Made by a program: the position numbers and the translations under genes
Assembly: GCF_003315795.1 (NCBI RefSeq)
Contig: NZ_QMEY01000024.1
Coordinates: 62,001 to 126,000 of the forward strand
Source of the DNA: Spongiactinospora rosea
GTDB taxonomy: Bacteria > Actinomycetota > Actinomycetes > Streptosporangiales > Streptosporangiaceae
Direction of reading: 5' to 3'
Length of the DNA: 64,000 nucleotides
Shown: piece after piece, positions 26,595 to 34,769 of the stretch
Layout of the letters: each line of letters starts with the position of its first letter
How positions within the stretch are numbered: the stretch's first letter is position 1
The notes under the pieces: generated by a model
The model's database searches: none
What the model was told of the DNA's origin: nothing
Seen by the model: only the letters and a program-made list of their open reading frames with translations

Positions 26595-26831
26595 ATGACC
26601 GTCGCCCATGACTACGACGACGTGCACCACCTCGTCGAGCAGCTGACCCCCGACCAGTTGGTCGAGGTCCGCGCCCACGCGCTCCGGTTGGTCACCGGCC
26701 GCCGGGCCTTCGTGCCGTGGAGCGAGCTCAGGCGCGCAGCCGCCCGTCTGCCGCGCATCGACTACGCCGAGTTCCGCAGCGACGTCGACGCCGTGATCGA
26801 CTCCGATACCCTGCTCGGGGACGACCGGTGA
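26595..26831 (+). CDS. Probable antitoxin of a VapBC-like pair
   Basis: A 78-residue acidic protein (start ATG 26595; a GTG at 26577 is possible but its GGAG is only two bases away). Helical, with HLVEQLTPDQLVEVRAHALRLV in the N-terminal half. No classical ribbon-helix-helix or AbrB signature is evident. The call rests on its ATG/GTGA overlap with the downstream PIN-domain protein and its size. It should neutralise the toxin and autoregulate the pair. Confidence 0.65.
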   Translation: MTVAHDYDDVHHLVEQLTPDQLVEVRAHALRLVTGRRAFVPWSELRRAAARLPRIDYAEFRSDVDAVIDSDTLLGDDR

Positions 26832-27256
26832 GCGACCCGCACAACCTGCTGCTGGACACCTCCGCCATCATCGATCTCGAACGGCTCGACGAGCAGCACA
26901 TCGCCGGCTCTCTCGGCTGTCGGCCAGGCGACCTGCGCCCGGCGATCAGCTCCATCTCGATGGCCGAACTCGCGGCCGGCCCGCACGCGGCCAAGACCGC
27001 CGACGCGCGAGCCGTACGGCAGGCGGTGCTGCAGTGGGCGGAGTCAACCTTCGACCCGATCCCCTTTGACACCGACGCCGCCCGCGCCTACGGGATCATC
27101 TACGCGCTCGTACTGGATCTCGGTCGCCAGCCGCGCAAGCGGCTCGCCGACCTGCTGATCGCATCGATCGCCGCGGCCAACGCGCTTCCCCTGGTGACCC
27201 GGAACCCCGACGACTTCGCAGGGCTCGAATCCCAGATCCAGGTGATCGCCGCCTGA
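26828..27256 (+). CDS. PIN-domain ribonuclease toxin (VapC family)
   Basis: A 142-residue PIN domain. Acidic residues are at the expected places: LLLDTSAIIDLER (first Asp), SMAELAAGPH (Glu), DTDAARAYG (Asp) and a C-terminal RNPDDFAGL. GTG 26828 overlaps the antitoxin stop. It should cleave RNA when free of antitoxin. It lies 170 bases from the tRNA-fragment att core, a place where toxin-antitoxin pairs often stabilise elements, so it may belong to an element rather than the chromosome. Confidence 0.88.
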   Translation: MSDPHNLLLDTSAIIDLERLDEQHIAGSLGCRPGDLRPAISSISMAELAAGPHAAKTADARAVRQAVLQWAESTFDPIPFDTDAARAYGIIYALVLDLGRQPRKRLADLLIASIAAANALPLVTRNPDDFAGLESQIQVIAA

Positions 27257-27332
27257 AACGGCCACGGTTGGGACGGCCGAACGGATCAAGAGCCCGGTTT
27301 GCTCGATGGTTGCTCGCTTGTCGCGGTACCGC

Positions 27333-27420
27333 ACGGCACGCGGTGACATCACCCGGTAGAACGGCAGGGACAGCGGCGGACAGAACGGCACAAGACGGCA
27401 CGCCACGGCATCGGACGGCA
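27333..27420 (+). repeat. Helically phased ACGGCA repeats beside the att core (probable integrase or Xis arm sites)
   Basis: ACGGCA occurs at 27333, 27361, 27385, 27395, 27405 and 27415. The last four are exactly 10 bases apart, one helical turn, and end eight bases before the tRNA fragment. In addition GGTTGCTCGC is found on both sides of the core, at 27308-27317 and 27557-27566. This arrangement resembles arm-type recombinase sites. Confidence 0.75.
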
Positions 27421-27428
27421 GTGAACCC

Positions 27429-27478
27429 GCAGACTTTTAATCTGTAGGTTCAGGGTTCGAGCCCCTGGCGCCCCACCA
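27429..27478 (+). other. 3' fragment of tRNA-Lys(TTT) gene, integration core (att site)
   Basis: The 3' part of a tRNA is present from the anticodon stem onward: GCAGA, loop CTTTTAA (anticodon TTT at 27436-27438), TCTGT, variable bases, T-stem CAGGG with loop TTCGAGC and CCCTG, then acceptor GCGCCCC, A and CCA. The 5' half (acceptor GGGGCGC, D-arm) is absent upstream, so this is not a functional tRNA. A tyrosine integrase lies 277 bases away. This is the usual crossover region for integration into a tRNA gene. Confidence 0.88.
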
Positions 27479-27754
27479 CTCCCACCCCACCTGACCAGCG
27501 CCCCCTCCCCAGAGGAGCACTCGCGACGAGCAGTTCGTCTCGCGTGGTCGCTCGCCGGTTGCTCGCGGGCACGGACCGGGCACATCAATGATCGTTTAGG
27601 CCACCGGTATCTGAGGCGGCGGTGACCGAGCGCCGAGCCCTTCGGGCGATATGCCCGGGTGAGGTCTGTGATCGATCAAGATCATTCCTGGCTGTCGGGG
27701 CGCCTGCCGGTGAGGGAGCAGGCCCGCTGCAGCCCCGCAGCGGGCCCGTCTCGG

Positions 27755-29392
27755 TCAGGTGTCGGCTGTGGTGTCGCCCCCTGCGGCCTTCAGCCGCCGT
27801 GGCCGCGCCGTACGCCCCTGCCGTTCCAACCGGCCTGTGCGGGCGGCGGGGATCGGTGGCGGGGCTGGGGTGGTGATGAGGGCGGCGGTCTGCTCGGCCG
27901 CCGCGGCTGCTACCTCGGGGTAGACGCTGGTGTAGGTGTCGCGGGTGAAGGTCGAGGAGACGTGGCCGAGGGTTTCTTGGACGATCTTCAGTTCGACTCC
28001 GGCGGCGAGCATCATGGAGGCGGCTCCGTGGCGCAGGTCGTGAAGGCGGATCGGTGGTAGTCCCGCCTCATAGGCGAGCCAATAGAACTGGTCGGTGAGG
28101 TGCTGGGGATGCAGCGGTCGTCCGAGTTCGTCGGTGAACACAAACCCGCTGCCAGCCCAGTCCTGGCCTGCGGCGAGGTGTTCTTTCGCCTGCTGGGCGT
28201 GGTGGTGGCGGAGGGCGGCCATGGTCTGGGCGTCTACGGCGATGACGCGGTCGCTGGCGTCGGTTTTCGGTTTGCCCTGGATGGGTTGCCAGCCGAGTTG
28301 GGTGATCTGCCAGTTGATCCCGATCGTCTTGGCCGACTCGTTCACCTCACGCCAGCGCAGCCCGGCGGCTTCTCCTCGGCGGAGCCCGCGTAGCGCGATC
28401 AGCCGGTACAGGGCGTACAGCCGGTGAAGCCGGGCGTGGGTGAGGAAGACCGCGGTCTGCTGCGGGGTCCAGACCATCACGGGGGAGGGCCGATCCCCAG
28501 CGAGGTAGACGCCGATCACATCGACGCCGCCCATCGGCCGCTGCTGCTTGGCGGTGGCCAGTCGCCGGGTGTGGTCGGTTTGCCAGCAGGCGACGCGTTC
28601 GGCGGTCCACACGGCGGGTTTGGGGCGGGTGATGGCAGGGAGTTCGACTACGGCGGCGGGGTTGAAGTCGAGCAGGCGGTCTTGTTTGATCGCGATGTTG
28701 AGGGCGTGGCGCAGGGTGGCGCGGATGCGGTGCATGGAGGAGGCGCCGACGGGGCGGCGGTATCGCACTTCCACGATCTGTTCGGGGTCGCCGCTGGCGC
28801 GGGCTTGGGTGATGGTGTCGTTGAACTCCTCGATGGCGTCGAACATGCCCGCGATGTCGGAGACGCGGAGCCGGTCCAGGCGGATGTGGCCGAGGTAAGG
28901 GGTGAGGTAGAGGCGGATGTCGGTGGCGTAGCCGCGGCGGGTGGTGGCATCGATACGGCGTTTGCGGGCGAGGAATTCCTCCAGCCATTCGGCGACGGTG
29001 AGGTGCCGGTTGAGGTCTTGCCGGGTGCGGACCTTCCGGCGTATCTCTTCCATCGGCGGCAGGTGCCGGGTGTCCTTGAGGGTGGTGAGGATGAGTTCGG
29101 TGATCTGCCGCCGCACGTGCGGGTCATCGTCAAGGGCGAGCAGTCCGCGGGCGTGGTCGAGTTCGGCTTCGGCGTCCTCCAGCGTAGAAAAGCCGCTGCG
29201 GCGTAGCGGGTTGCGGCGTCGCCCGTCGGCGTGGGCGGGGAGTTCGAGTTGATAGGCCCAGCGTCCGTGGGTACTGCTCCATCGTTCCCCACCGCCGCCT
29301 GTTCGGCGCAGCTTGGGGCAGGTTTTGCCGAGCCTACGGCCGGTCGTCTCGTCGCGGCAGGAGCAGCTTTTGTAGGTGGATCCGTTGGCCAC
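27755..29392 (-). CDS. Tyrosine recombinase / integrase
   Basis: A 545-residue phage-type integrase. Catalytic residues: Arg in ALRGLRRGEAAGLRW, His-x-x-Arg in HDLRHGAASMML, the second His in LGHVSSTFTRDTYTSVY, and Tyr in the same segment. The N-terminal part has a short zinc-finger-like CSC...CPKLRR region and a SAM-like core-binding domain (TVAEWLEEFLARKR). GTG 29392 is chosen because it follows the excisionase stop by seven bases; the open frame extends further upstream but would overlap xis. It should insert and excise the element at the tRNA-Lys core to its left. Confidence 0.93.
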   Translation of the reverse strand: MANGSTYKSCSCRDETTGRRLGKTCPKLRRTGGGGERWSSTHGRWAYQLELPAHADGRRRNPLRRSGFSTLEDAEAELDHARGLLALDDDPHVRRQITELILTTLKDTRHLPPMEEIRRKVRTRQDLNRHLTVAEWLEEFLARKRRIDATTRRGYATDIRLYLTPYLGHIRLDRLRVSDIAGMFDAIEEFNDTITQARASGDPEQIVEVRYRRPVGASSMHRIRATLRHALNIAIKQDRLLDFNPAAVVELPAITRPKPAVWTAERVACWQTDHTRRLATAKQQRPMGGVDVIGVYLAGDRPSPVMVWTPQQTAVFLTHARLHRLYALYRLIALRGLRRGEAAGLRWREVNESAKTIGINWQITQLGWQPIQGKPKTDASDRVIAVDAQTMAALRHHHAQQAKEHLAAGQDWAGSGFVFTDELGRPLHPQHLTDQFYWLAYEAGLPPIRLHDLRHGAASMMLAAGVELKIVQETLGHVSSTFTRDTYTSVYPEVAAAAAEQTAALITTPAPPPIPAARTGRLERQGRTARPRRLKAAGGDTTADT

Positions 29393-29399
29393 CGTGGTG

Positions 29400-29681
29400 T
29401 CATCCTTTCCAGTGTTCGCGGCACTCGTGGGTGTCGCGATATCCCAGCAGCGCACGCACCCCGCGTACCGGCACCGCGTACCGGCTGCCGATCCGTAGGA
29501 CCGGGCAGGGGAATCGCCCGGTCTTGGCCAGCCGGTATGCCTTGGTCCGGCCCATTCCGAGTAGTTTCCCGGCGGCGACCACGCCGATCACGGCGGGATA
29601 CTCTGCCTCCGCCATGTGATGCCGCTCCTCGGAGTCGAGGGCGGGTTCATCCCGCTCGCTGCTGGTTGGTCGTGCGGTCAT
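29400..29681 (-). CDS. Excisionase / MerR-like helix-turn-helix protein
   Basis: A 93-residue protein with an AlpA/Xis-type winged helix in the middle: VVAAGKLLGMGRTKAYRLAKTGRFPCPVLRIG, interrupted here only for length, ending in RYAVPVRGVRALLG. ATG 29681 follows GGAGGTGA; the longer frame upstream lacks support. It precedes the integrase with a seven-base gap, the standard xis-int order of actinomycete elements. It should bind the att region and bias recombination toward excision. Confidence 0.88.
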   Translation of the reverse strand: MTARPTSSERDEPALDSEERHHMAEAEYPAVIGVVAAGKLLGMGRTKAYRLAKTGRFPCPVLRIGSRYAVPVRGVRALLGYRDTHECREHWKG

Positions 29682-29802
29682 CAAGTCACCTCCATGGGGC
29701 AGGTCCGGGCACAGGTGGCGGGATGGTGTGCGTTTCGCCGGCCCGGCCCGCTGGTGGGTGGGCCGTGGCGAGCGGTATCGACACCCACCTTGGACCGCGC
29801 CG

Positions 29803-30759
29803 TCAAGCGAAATCCGCTGGTCCATCGGCTGATGTCGCTGTTTCCGGTGCTGAGCGGTGTAGTGCCGGATGGCCGGGGACGGTGCCCGGGTGCCTGGCCG
29901 GAGGGCGGCCGTCTGGTGGCTTGCGGAAGACGAGGAGATCTTCGTGTGCGATGGCATGGATCGGCCGCCCGTGCGTCCATCCCCGGCGCGCTTCGTGGAG
30001 CTGGAAGAACGACGCGCGGTTCAGCAGCGTGCCGTCGCCGAGGCCGCACAGCAGGCAGACGATCCGGTCGGCGAACTCCAGTCCCGCCCGGCGGCCGAGG
30101 GTGATGATCTGGCCGGGGAGGTCGATGAGTTCGCCGCGGTTGCGGTAGGGGCGGGCGGTGACCGCGACCACGCCGCCGGGCCGCAGCATCCGGATACTGC
30201 CCGCGAGAATGCGGGAGAAGCCGTCCAGCAGCCCCGGGAGCCGCCGGTACGCCAGGTTGGCCCGGTCGGCACGGTCGGTGTAGTGGTGATTCCATTTGCG
30301 GACCCCGGGCTGTCCGGTGTCGCGGGTGGAGCGGACGTGACCATGGGTGGCCAGCCCGTAGGGGGGAGAGGTCAGCACCAGGCCCGCCTTGCCGTGCAGG
30401 TCGGGTAGCAGCTGCGCGATGCGTCGGGCGTCTCCGGTGACGACCCGGCCGAACCCGGCCGCTCCAGCTCGGCGTGCGTGGGCGAGGTTGGCGACGGCGA
30501 GGTCGGCCCAGCGCGCTTCCAACTCGACTCCGGCGGCGTGCCGGTCTTGGTGGACGGCCTCGACCAGTGTGGTGCCGATGCCGCACATCGGGTCGATGAC
30601 GAGATCACCGGGGCGGGTGTAGGTGGCGATGACCTGGGCGGCGATCGCGGGGAGCATCTTGGCGGGGTGCTTCATCGAGGCGGGCAGATAGCGCCCGCGC
30701 CGCTGGATGCGGGAGGGCTGTTGCCCGGTCGCCCAGACCGACGTGGTCATCTCGATCAC
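29803..30759 (-). CDS. DNA adenine/cytosine-N4 methyltransferase
   Basis: A 318-residue amino-methyltransferase. Motif I is LVIDPMCGIGTTLVEA (SAM binding) and motif IV is LTSPPYGLATHG (catalytic SPPY), in the order I then IV. No obvious target-recognition domain separates them beyond about 60 residues. No restriction enzyme lies beside it, so it is probably a solitary methyltransferase that protects the element during transfer. GTG 30759 follows GGAGGTGA and overlaps the preceding gene. The C-terminal 60 residues are Pro/Arg-rich. Confidence 0.87.
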   Translation of the reverse strand: MIEMTTSVWATGQQPSRIQRRGRYLPASMKHPAKMLPAIAAQVIATYTRPGDLVIDPMCGIGTTLVEAVHQDRHAAGVELEARWADLAVANLAHARRAGAAGFGRVVTGDARRIAQLLPDLHGKAGLVLTSPPYGLATHGHVRSTRDTGQPGVRKWNHHYTDRADRANLAYRRLPGLLDGFSRILAGSIRMLRPGGVVAVTARPYRNRGELIDLPGQIITLGRRAGLEFADRIVCLLCGLGDGTLLNRASFFQLHEARRGWTHGRPIHAIAHEDLLVFRKPPDGRPPARHPGTVPGHPALHRSAPETATSADGPADFA

Positions 30760-31574
30760 GAGGGGTCACCTCCTGCGTTCTCAGTGGGGAGATCGGCCAC
30801 CCGTGGTGATTGCCGGGGCTTGGTGAAGATCAGCACGTCGGTGTGGAGCCGGGTGCTGATCGGCAGCCCGGCACACCGTGCCGTAGCCGGGCCTGGCGCG
30901 GGTACTCGCCAGGCCGGGGGTGGTTCGAGGCGCCCGCCGCGGACGGGGACGTGAAGGGCCACGATGTGCTGGAGGTAGGTCAGTTCTGCTTGCCGGGCAT
31001 TGTCGATGATGTCCGGGGCGGGGTCATGGACGTGTCCGCCTGCGCGATGCAGGCTGGTAATGACGGCCAGATGACCTCCCGGCTTCACCAGCGCCGCTAG
31101 GAGGGCCAGCCCCACCTGCTCGCTTTGGCGGCAACAGCGTTTGGCGATGACGAGATCGGCAGTGCCGAGCAGATCGGTGACCATGCGGTGGGTGGTGCCT
31201 GTCGGGGCGAGGCGCAGGTCGGCGACCTCAAGGTCATGGCGGGGATGCAAGCGCTGCAACGCCTGCCAGCAGCGGTGTGCCCGGGCGGGGTCGCTAAAGG
31301 TGGCCACGGCCCGGCAGCCGGTGGTCAAAGCGCTGGAGACGATGGCATGGTCGGCCGCGTCGATGTCGATGACCAGGCCGCCGAGCCGTGTGCAGGTGGT
31401 GATCAGATGCCGGGCGAGGAGCGTACTGACCGGCCGGCAGCAGCCATAACGGCATGAGGGTTCCGGTTCGGTGTCGTTGGCGGCGAGCCAGACGCTCAAT
31501 GGCAGGTGCCCCTGTGCGCCACTGTCCGGGTCGCTCCGGTGCAGAGCGCGAGTGTGGTGGTGAGGTGGGTTCAA
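30756..31574 (-). CDS. Methyltransferase-like partner protein, catalytic motif missing
   Basis: A 272-residue protein coupled to the DNA methyltransferase (GTGA overlap). It has a Rossmann-like core (GGLVIDIDAADHAIVSSAL, then VKPGGHLAVITSLHRAGG), which aligns with SAM-binding and motif-X-like strands, but no SPPY/DPPY catalytic motif; the matching place reads LVIAKRCCRQSEQ. A Cys cluster (CRYGCC) is near residue 45. It may be a non-catalytic or target-specifying subunit of the methyltransferase. No precise family recognised. Confidence 0.65.
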   Translation of the reverse strand: MNPPHHHTRALHRSDPDSGAQGHLPLSVWLAANDTEPEPSCRYGCCRPVSTLLARHLITTCTRLGGLVIDIDAADHAIVSSALTTGCRAVATFSDPARAHRCWQALQRLHPRHDLEVADLRLAPTGTTHRMVTDLLGTADLVIAKRCCRQSEQVGLALLAALVKPGGHLAVITSLHRAGGHVHDPAPDIIDNARQAELTYLQHIVALHVPVRGGRLEPPPAWRVPAPGPATARCAGLPISTRLHTDVLIFTKPRQSPRVADLPTENAGGDPS

Positions 31575-33191
31575 CGATGGTGTGGCCCGATCACACGAGC
31601 CGCCTGGTCCCTGTCACATCGGAAATACCTGCCGCGAGAAGCGAGATGGGACAACCGGGCAGAACGGCGGCCGTGTGGAACCGCGGTGATCACGCTTCCC
31701 GGCGGTACCGTACGCACCGTTCGTTGTTCATGCAGGTCAGGGCGCTGCTGTACCGGTTTCGAGCATCCTTCGTACAAGGTCTGCGGCGCCCGTCGTCTTC
31801 GAGATCGGCGAACGGCTGCCCTTGTGCTGTCTGTCGTTCTACTTTGAAAAGCGGTACCTCTTCGGCTGGATCAGGGGTCGATCTCGGGCGGCGATCGAGG
31901 CGGCCGGGCATGACGAGCTCGCCGAGCGCCGGTTCGGTAAGAAGGTCGATCGCCTCAAGACTTTGATGGAAGCGTCGCTGCGGCCGGCCTACCGTGGCTA
32001 CCACGGCCAGCTGGTGCTGACTGATCAACAAGTCGGCGGCGAGATCGGCGACATGGCCGAGGTACGCCGGACAGCCCGGGCGGCGGGGCGAGCCCTCGTC
32101 TGAAAGACCGTTACCCATATCGCCCGATGGACGGCCGTTCGTTGTGGATGATCGAGATCCGCGTGCGAATGTTCAGACGCGAGCTCAGCATCGCGGTGGC
32201 GAGGCTGATGACGGTCAAGGACGCCGTCGGTGACCAGTCGGGCAGGCTCGCCGCTTTCGGCTATTTCGGCACCGAGTAGGCCGCGACCGCGCACGGTTGT
32301 TCCCGTGGGAGATCAGGACGCCTAGGGGGTCGTCGCGCGAGATCGAGCCGATTCACTGCTATGTCGAGTACTCGCACGATGCGGTGCCCGAAGCCGGTTG
32401 AGCCATGTGTCTCCCCCCGGCGTACACACGCTGACCTCCGGCACGCGTAGGGTCCAGGCCACCGTGACACGTTCCTGCCTGGGCCTGCTCCAGGCCAGAT
32501 CGGAGACCCTCCACCAGTGTCTGGAACACCGGGCAGACCTCCACGATCTCGCTGAACTCCACCTCCCGCCCGGGCTATCACCCTCACCGGCGCCGTCACC
32601 TCTAGCCTGCTAGTCGGTGACACGGTCCTGATGAACCTCACCGGACCGTCCCTTGACATCACTTGTGCACGCTCGGCCTGGGCACGGTCTCCAGCATGTA
32701 CTCCCTGGTCACTCTGGAGATCACCTCCCTGTGACCCGAGTACCACGACCCCGCTGGGTACCGGCGCCCGCTGGCGGGTCCAGCACGACCCTGCCACCGC
32801 CGGTCGGGCAACTCCAGGGGAAACACCGCAACTTCTTACCCTTCGCACCACTCTCGATAGCAAGAGGGCAGCGCAATGGCGACGGCCTGGCACGTACCCA
32901 TCCTGGGCGGACTCAGCAGAGTTACCCTCGGTGGACAACTCCTCCAAACCCTGAACCCTGGAAATCTGCGGCGGAGGCCTGTGTCCGCTCCCGCTCACCG
33001 TAAATCGTGCATTGTTCGGACGATTAGCTATGAAAGTATGACGTTTCGCCCAAAGGTGACCGAACTCGTTGGCGGTACATGGGCGTGAGGGCTGTGGATG
33101 GCTCCGCCAGGTTGAGTCGATCGTGACGGGCACTGTCGTGGCTCCGCCCTGTCGTCACTGCGATCTGGCCATCCAGTTGAGATCGTCGTGG
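31575..33191. other. Decayed region, fragmentary coding remnants
   Basis: No intact gene is convincing. On the plus strand, an open stretch ending at 32103 reads coding-like (VVFEIGERLPLCCLSFYFEK, then EASLRPAYRGYHGQLVLTD) but lacks a start. A 50-codon frame at 32127-32279 (MDGRSLWMIEIRVRMFRREL) and a tail ending at 32401 (EIEPIHCYVEYSHDAVPEAG) follow in changing frames, as expected of an old, frameshifted gene or genes. Base composition is less GC-biased than around it. The minus-strand frames here look like shadows. Confidence 0.5.
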
Positions 33192-33416
33192 TCAGTCGTC
33201 TTTGAGCAGGTCTTGGAAGTGCGGACAGTCGATGGCGTGCCACTCACGCACGACGATCTCCTCATCGACAACGACAACTTCGGCGTGCCAAGGAAGGCAG
33301 TCGTGACAAGGCCAGATCTCGTTCGGCGTACCGTCGGCTTTGGCGTGCATCAAGTCGATCGACCCTACGGGCGCTGTGTAGGTGGTGTTCGGCTTGCGCT
33401 TCTCGGGGGAGTTCAC
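33192..33416 (-). CDS. Small conserved-looking protein with CxxC and spaced Cys/His
   Basis: A 74-residue frame with GTG 33416. Its second half has Cys and His residues spaced in a metal-site-like way: WPCHDCLPWHAEVVVVDEE then REWHAIDCPHF. The upstream continuation to 33842 is low-complexity and not supported. I do not recognise the family. A perfect hairpin lies just upstream. No strong RBS is seen. Confidence 0.5.
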   Translation of the reverse strand: MNSPEKRKPNTTYTAPVGSIDLMHAKADGTPNEIWPCHDCLPWHAEVVVVDEEIVVREWHAIDCPHFQDLLKDD

Positions 33417-33433
33417 CAGGCCAGTATCGGCGA

Positions 33434-33463
33434 AGGCCCGCACGGCAGGAGCCGTGCGGGCCT
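33434..33463. terminator. Perfect 13-bp stem-loop
   Basis: AGGCCCGCACGGC (33434-33446), AGGA loop and GCCGTGCGGGCCT (33451-33463) form a perfect 13-bp hairpin. It lies between two small minus-strand genes. No U-run follows on either strand. Best read as a terminator or RNA processing structure. Confidence 0.65.
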
Positions 33464-33475
33464 CGGTGTGTGTTG

Positions 33476-33667
33476 CTATCTCTCCCCACCGATCGCCCTT
33501 GCCCACAGGGTGAGCTGGCGGACGAACGAGAGCACTGTCCGCTGCCGGTGCTCCGGCAGGAAAGGCCACGAGGCCCATGCTGGGGCGGACAGGAGGACAA
33601 CGCACAATAGGGGCAGGGACAGCAGTGCTGCGGCCACAAGCCGCAGCCACACGGGGTGAACTTGCAT
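33476..33667 (-). CDS. Small membrane/secreted protein
   Basis: A 63-residue frame from ATG 33667. Residues 1-32 form a single strong hydrophobic segment after a short basic start (RLVAAALLSLPLLCVVLLS then APAWA), so it is a signal peptide or one-pass membrane protein, followed by a basic tail. No family recognised. It is bounded by hairpins on both sides. Confidence 0.4.
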   Translation of the reverse strand: MQVHPVWLRLVAAALLSLPLLCVVLLSAPAWASWPFLPEHRQRTVLSFVRQLTLWARAIGGER

Positions 33668-33709
33668 TACTTATCCGTTCGGACAAGACGGATGTGGCGT
33701 GAGCCACCA

Positions 33710-33728
33710 GGCACCTCGACGAGGTGCC
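33710..33728. terminator. Stem-loop upstream of the small membrane ORF
   Basis: GGCACCTC (33710-33717), GAC loop and GAGGTGCC (33721-33728) form a perfect 8-bp stem. It lies 43 bases upstream of the small ORF start on the minus strand, so it could be a terminator or a leader structure. Confidence 0.45.
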
Positions 33729-34021
33729 CGACCCATCTCTGACCCCATCGACCAGCCGTTGCGTTGGGGAGTTCGCCATTTCCCCTGTGATACTTATTGT
33801 GTCCGAATAAGGATCAATGGCATACCTACTACAAAGTAGCACGCAGAACCGGCCGCGCGGTCAAAGTACGGCTCTCAAAGTCTACATCTATCCTAATGCA
33901 GACATGTCTGCATCTGCTGATACATGCCCGCTCAGCAAGATCATGGATGTGTGGCACCGCGTTCTTCGGTGAGTGAGATCGCCGCGCTGAAGAGCGTTTC
34001 CGGGGTTGCCTGCTTTGAGCG

Positions 34022-34411
34022 GTGCTAGGGCTGGTGGCGGTGTACTGCAGCAGGGCATCAGATATAGGGAGGCCTCCTGGCCGGATGAGGGATGGGGCCG
34101 CGGGGGTCACCAAAGCCCTGGCCGACAGTGCCTGCCGGACCACCGTCATCGACGGCGGAGCCACCCTTGGCATCGACCTCGAAGTCGTCCGCCGAGACTC
34201 CGCCGCCCGAGGCTTCACCTCACTGCCACGCCGCTGTGTGGCTGAGCGTACCCTCGGCCGGCTCATGCTCTGCCGCCGCCTGGTCCGCGGCAACGAGACC
34301 CTGTACGTCCGCTCCGAAACAATAATCCATATCGATCTTATGGCCCGCCGCCTGACCGGCGAATTCACCCCACGTGGCGCGGCACCTGAACTCGGAATCA
34401 AGAAGGACTAA
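34022..34411 (+). pseudogene. IS5-family transposase fragment (C-terminal remnant)
   Basis: From about 34100 the translation CRTTVIDGGATLGIDLEVVR, then GFTSLPRRCVAERTLGRLML and CRRLVRGNETLY, matches the C-terminal part of IS5/IS1182-like DDE transposases (pattern GF-x-x-LPRRWVVERTLGW-L-x-x-CRRL-x-x-DYE), including the catalytic Glu in AERTLG. The first two thirds and the usual LPRRW tryptophan are missing. No terminal repeats were recognised. It marks an old insertion in this decayed zone. Confidence 0.8.
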
Positions 34412-34769
34412 ACGTCGGCTAAATAGGGCGCTCTCCGTGAATTGCGTAGGTCGGAGCGAACGTGGCCGACGCTGCGCAGGCATCGACTTTGATGGAAGTT
34501 TGACCTCAGCCGTCACGGTGACGCGCATCATTGCAGGTGAGGGCCATCAACGGGCAGCCGCTGGGCATTGAGCCCTGTCGGCGGCGAGGGAGGGGCGCGG
34601 CAACATAATCGACGAGGTTTCGCCATACCGCAAGGCGCTTGGGAACTTTGAGCAGGGGCCGCCGAAAATATTACCCACAGCAATGTCTGTCCGGAAAGTG
34701 CCCGGTTCTTGTACGTGACATATGGCGGCATGAGCAACGTCCGAATCCACGCTTCATTCGGGAGTTGTC

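Noticed and set aside
27385-27420. ACGGCA repeats as a CRISPR array
   Set aside because: Units are 6 bases at 10-base spacing with no spacers of CRISPR length and no cas genes.
27385-27478. Complete tRNA-Lys gene
   Set aside because: No D-arm and no 5' acceptor strand complementary to GCGCCCC upstream of the anticodon arm.
32261-33133. 290-codon minus-strand frame in the decayed zone
   Set aside because: No domain, no RBS, odd composition; plus-strand remnants look more like coding sequence.
33829-34401. 190-codon minus-strand frame
   Set aside because: It is antisense to the IS5-family transposase fragment.
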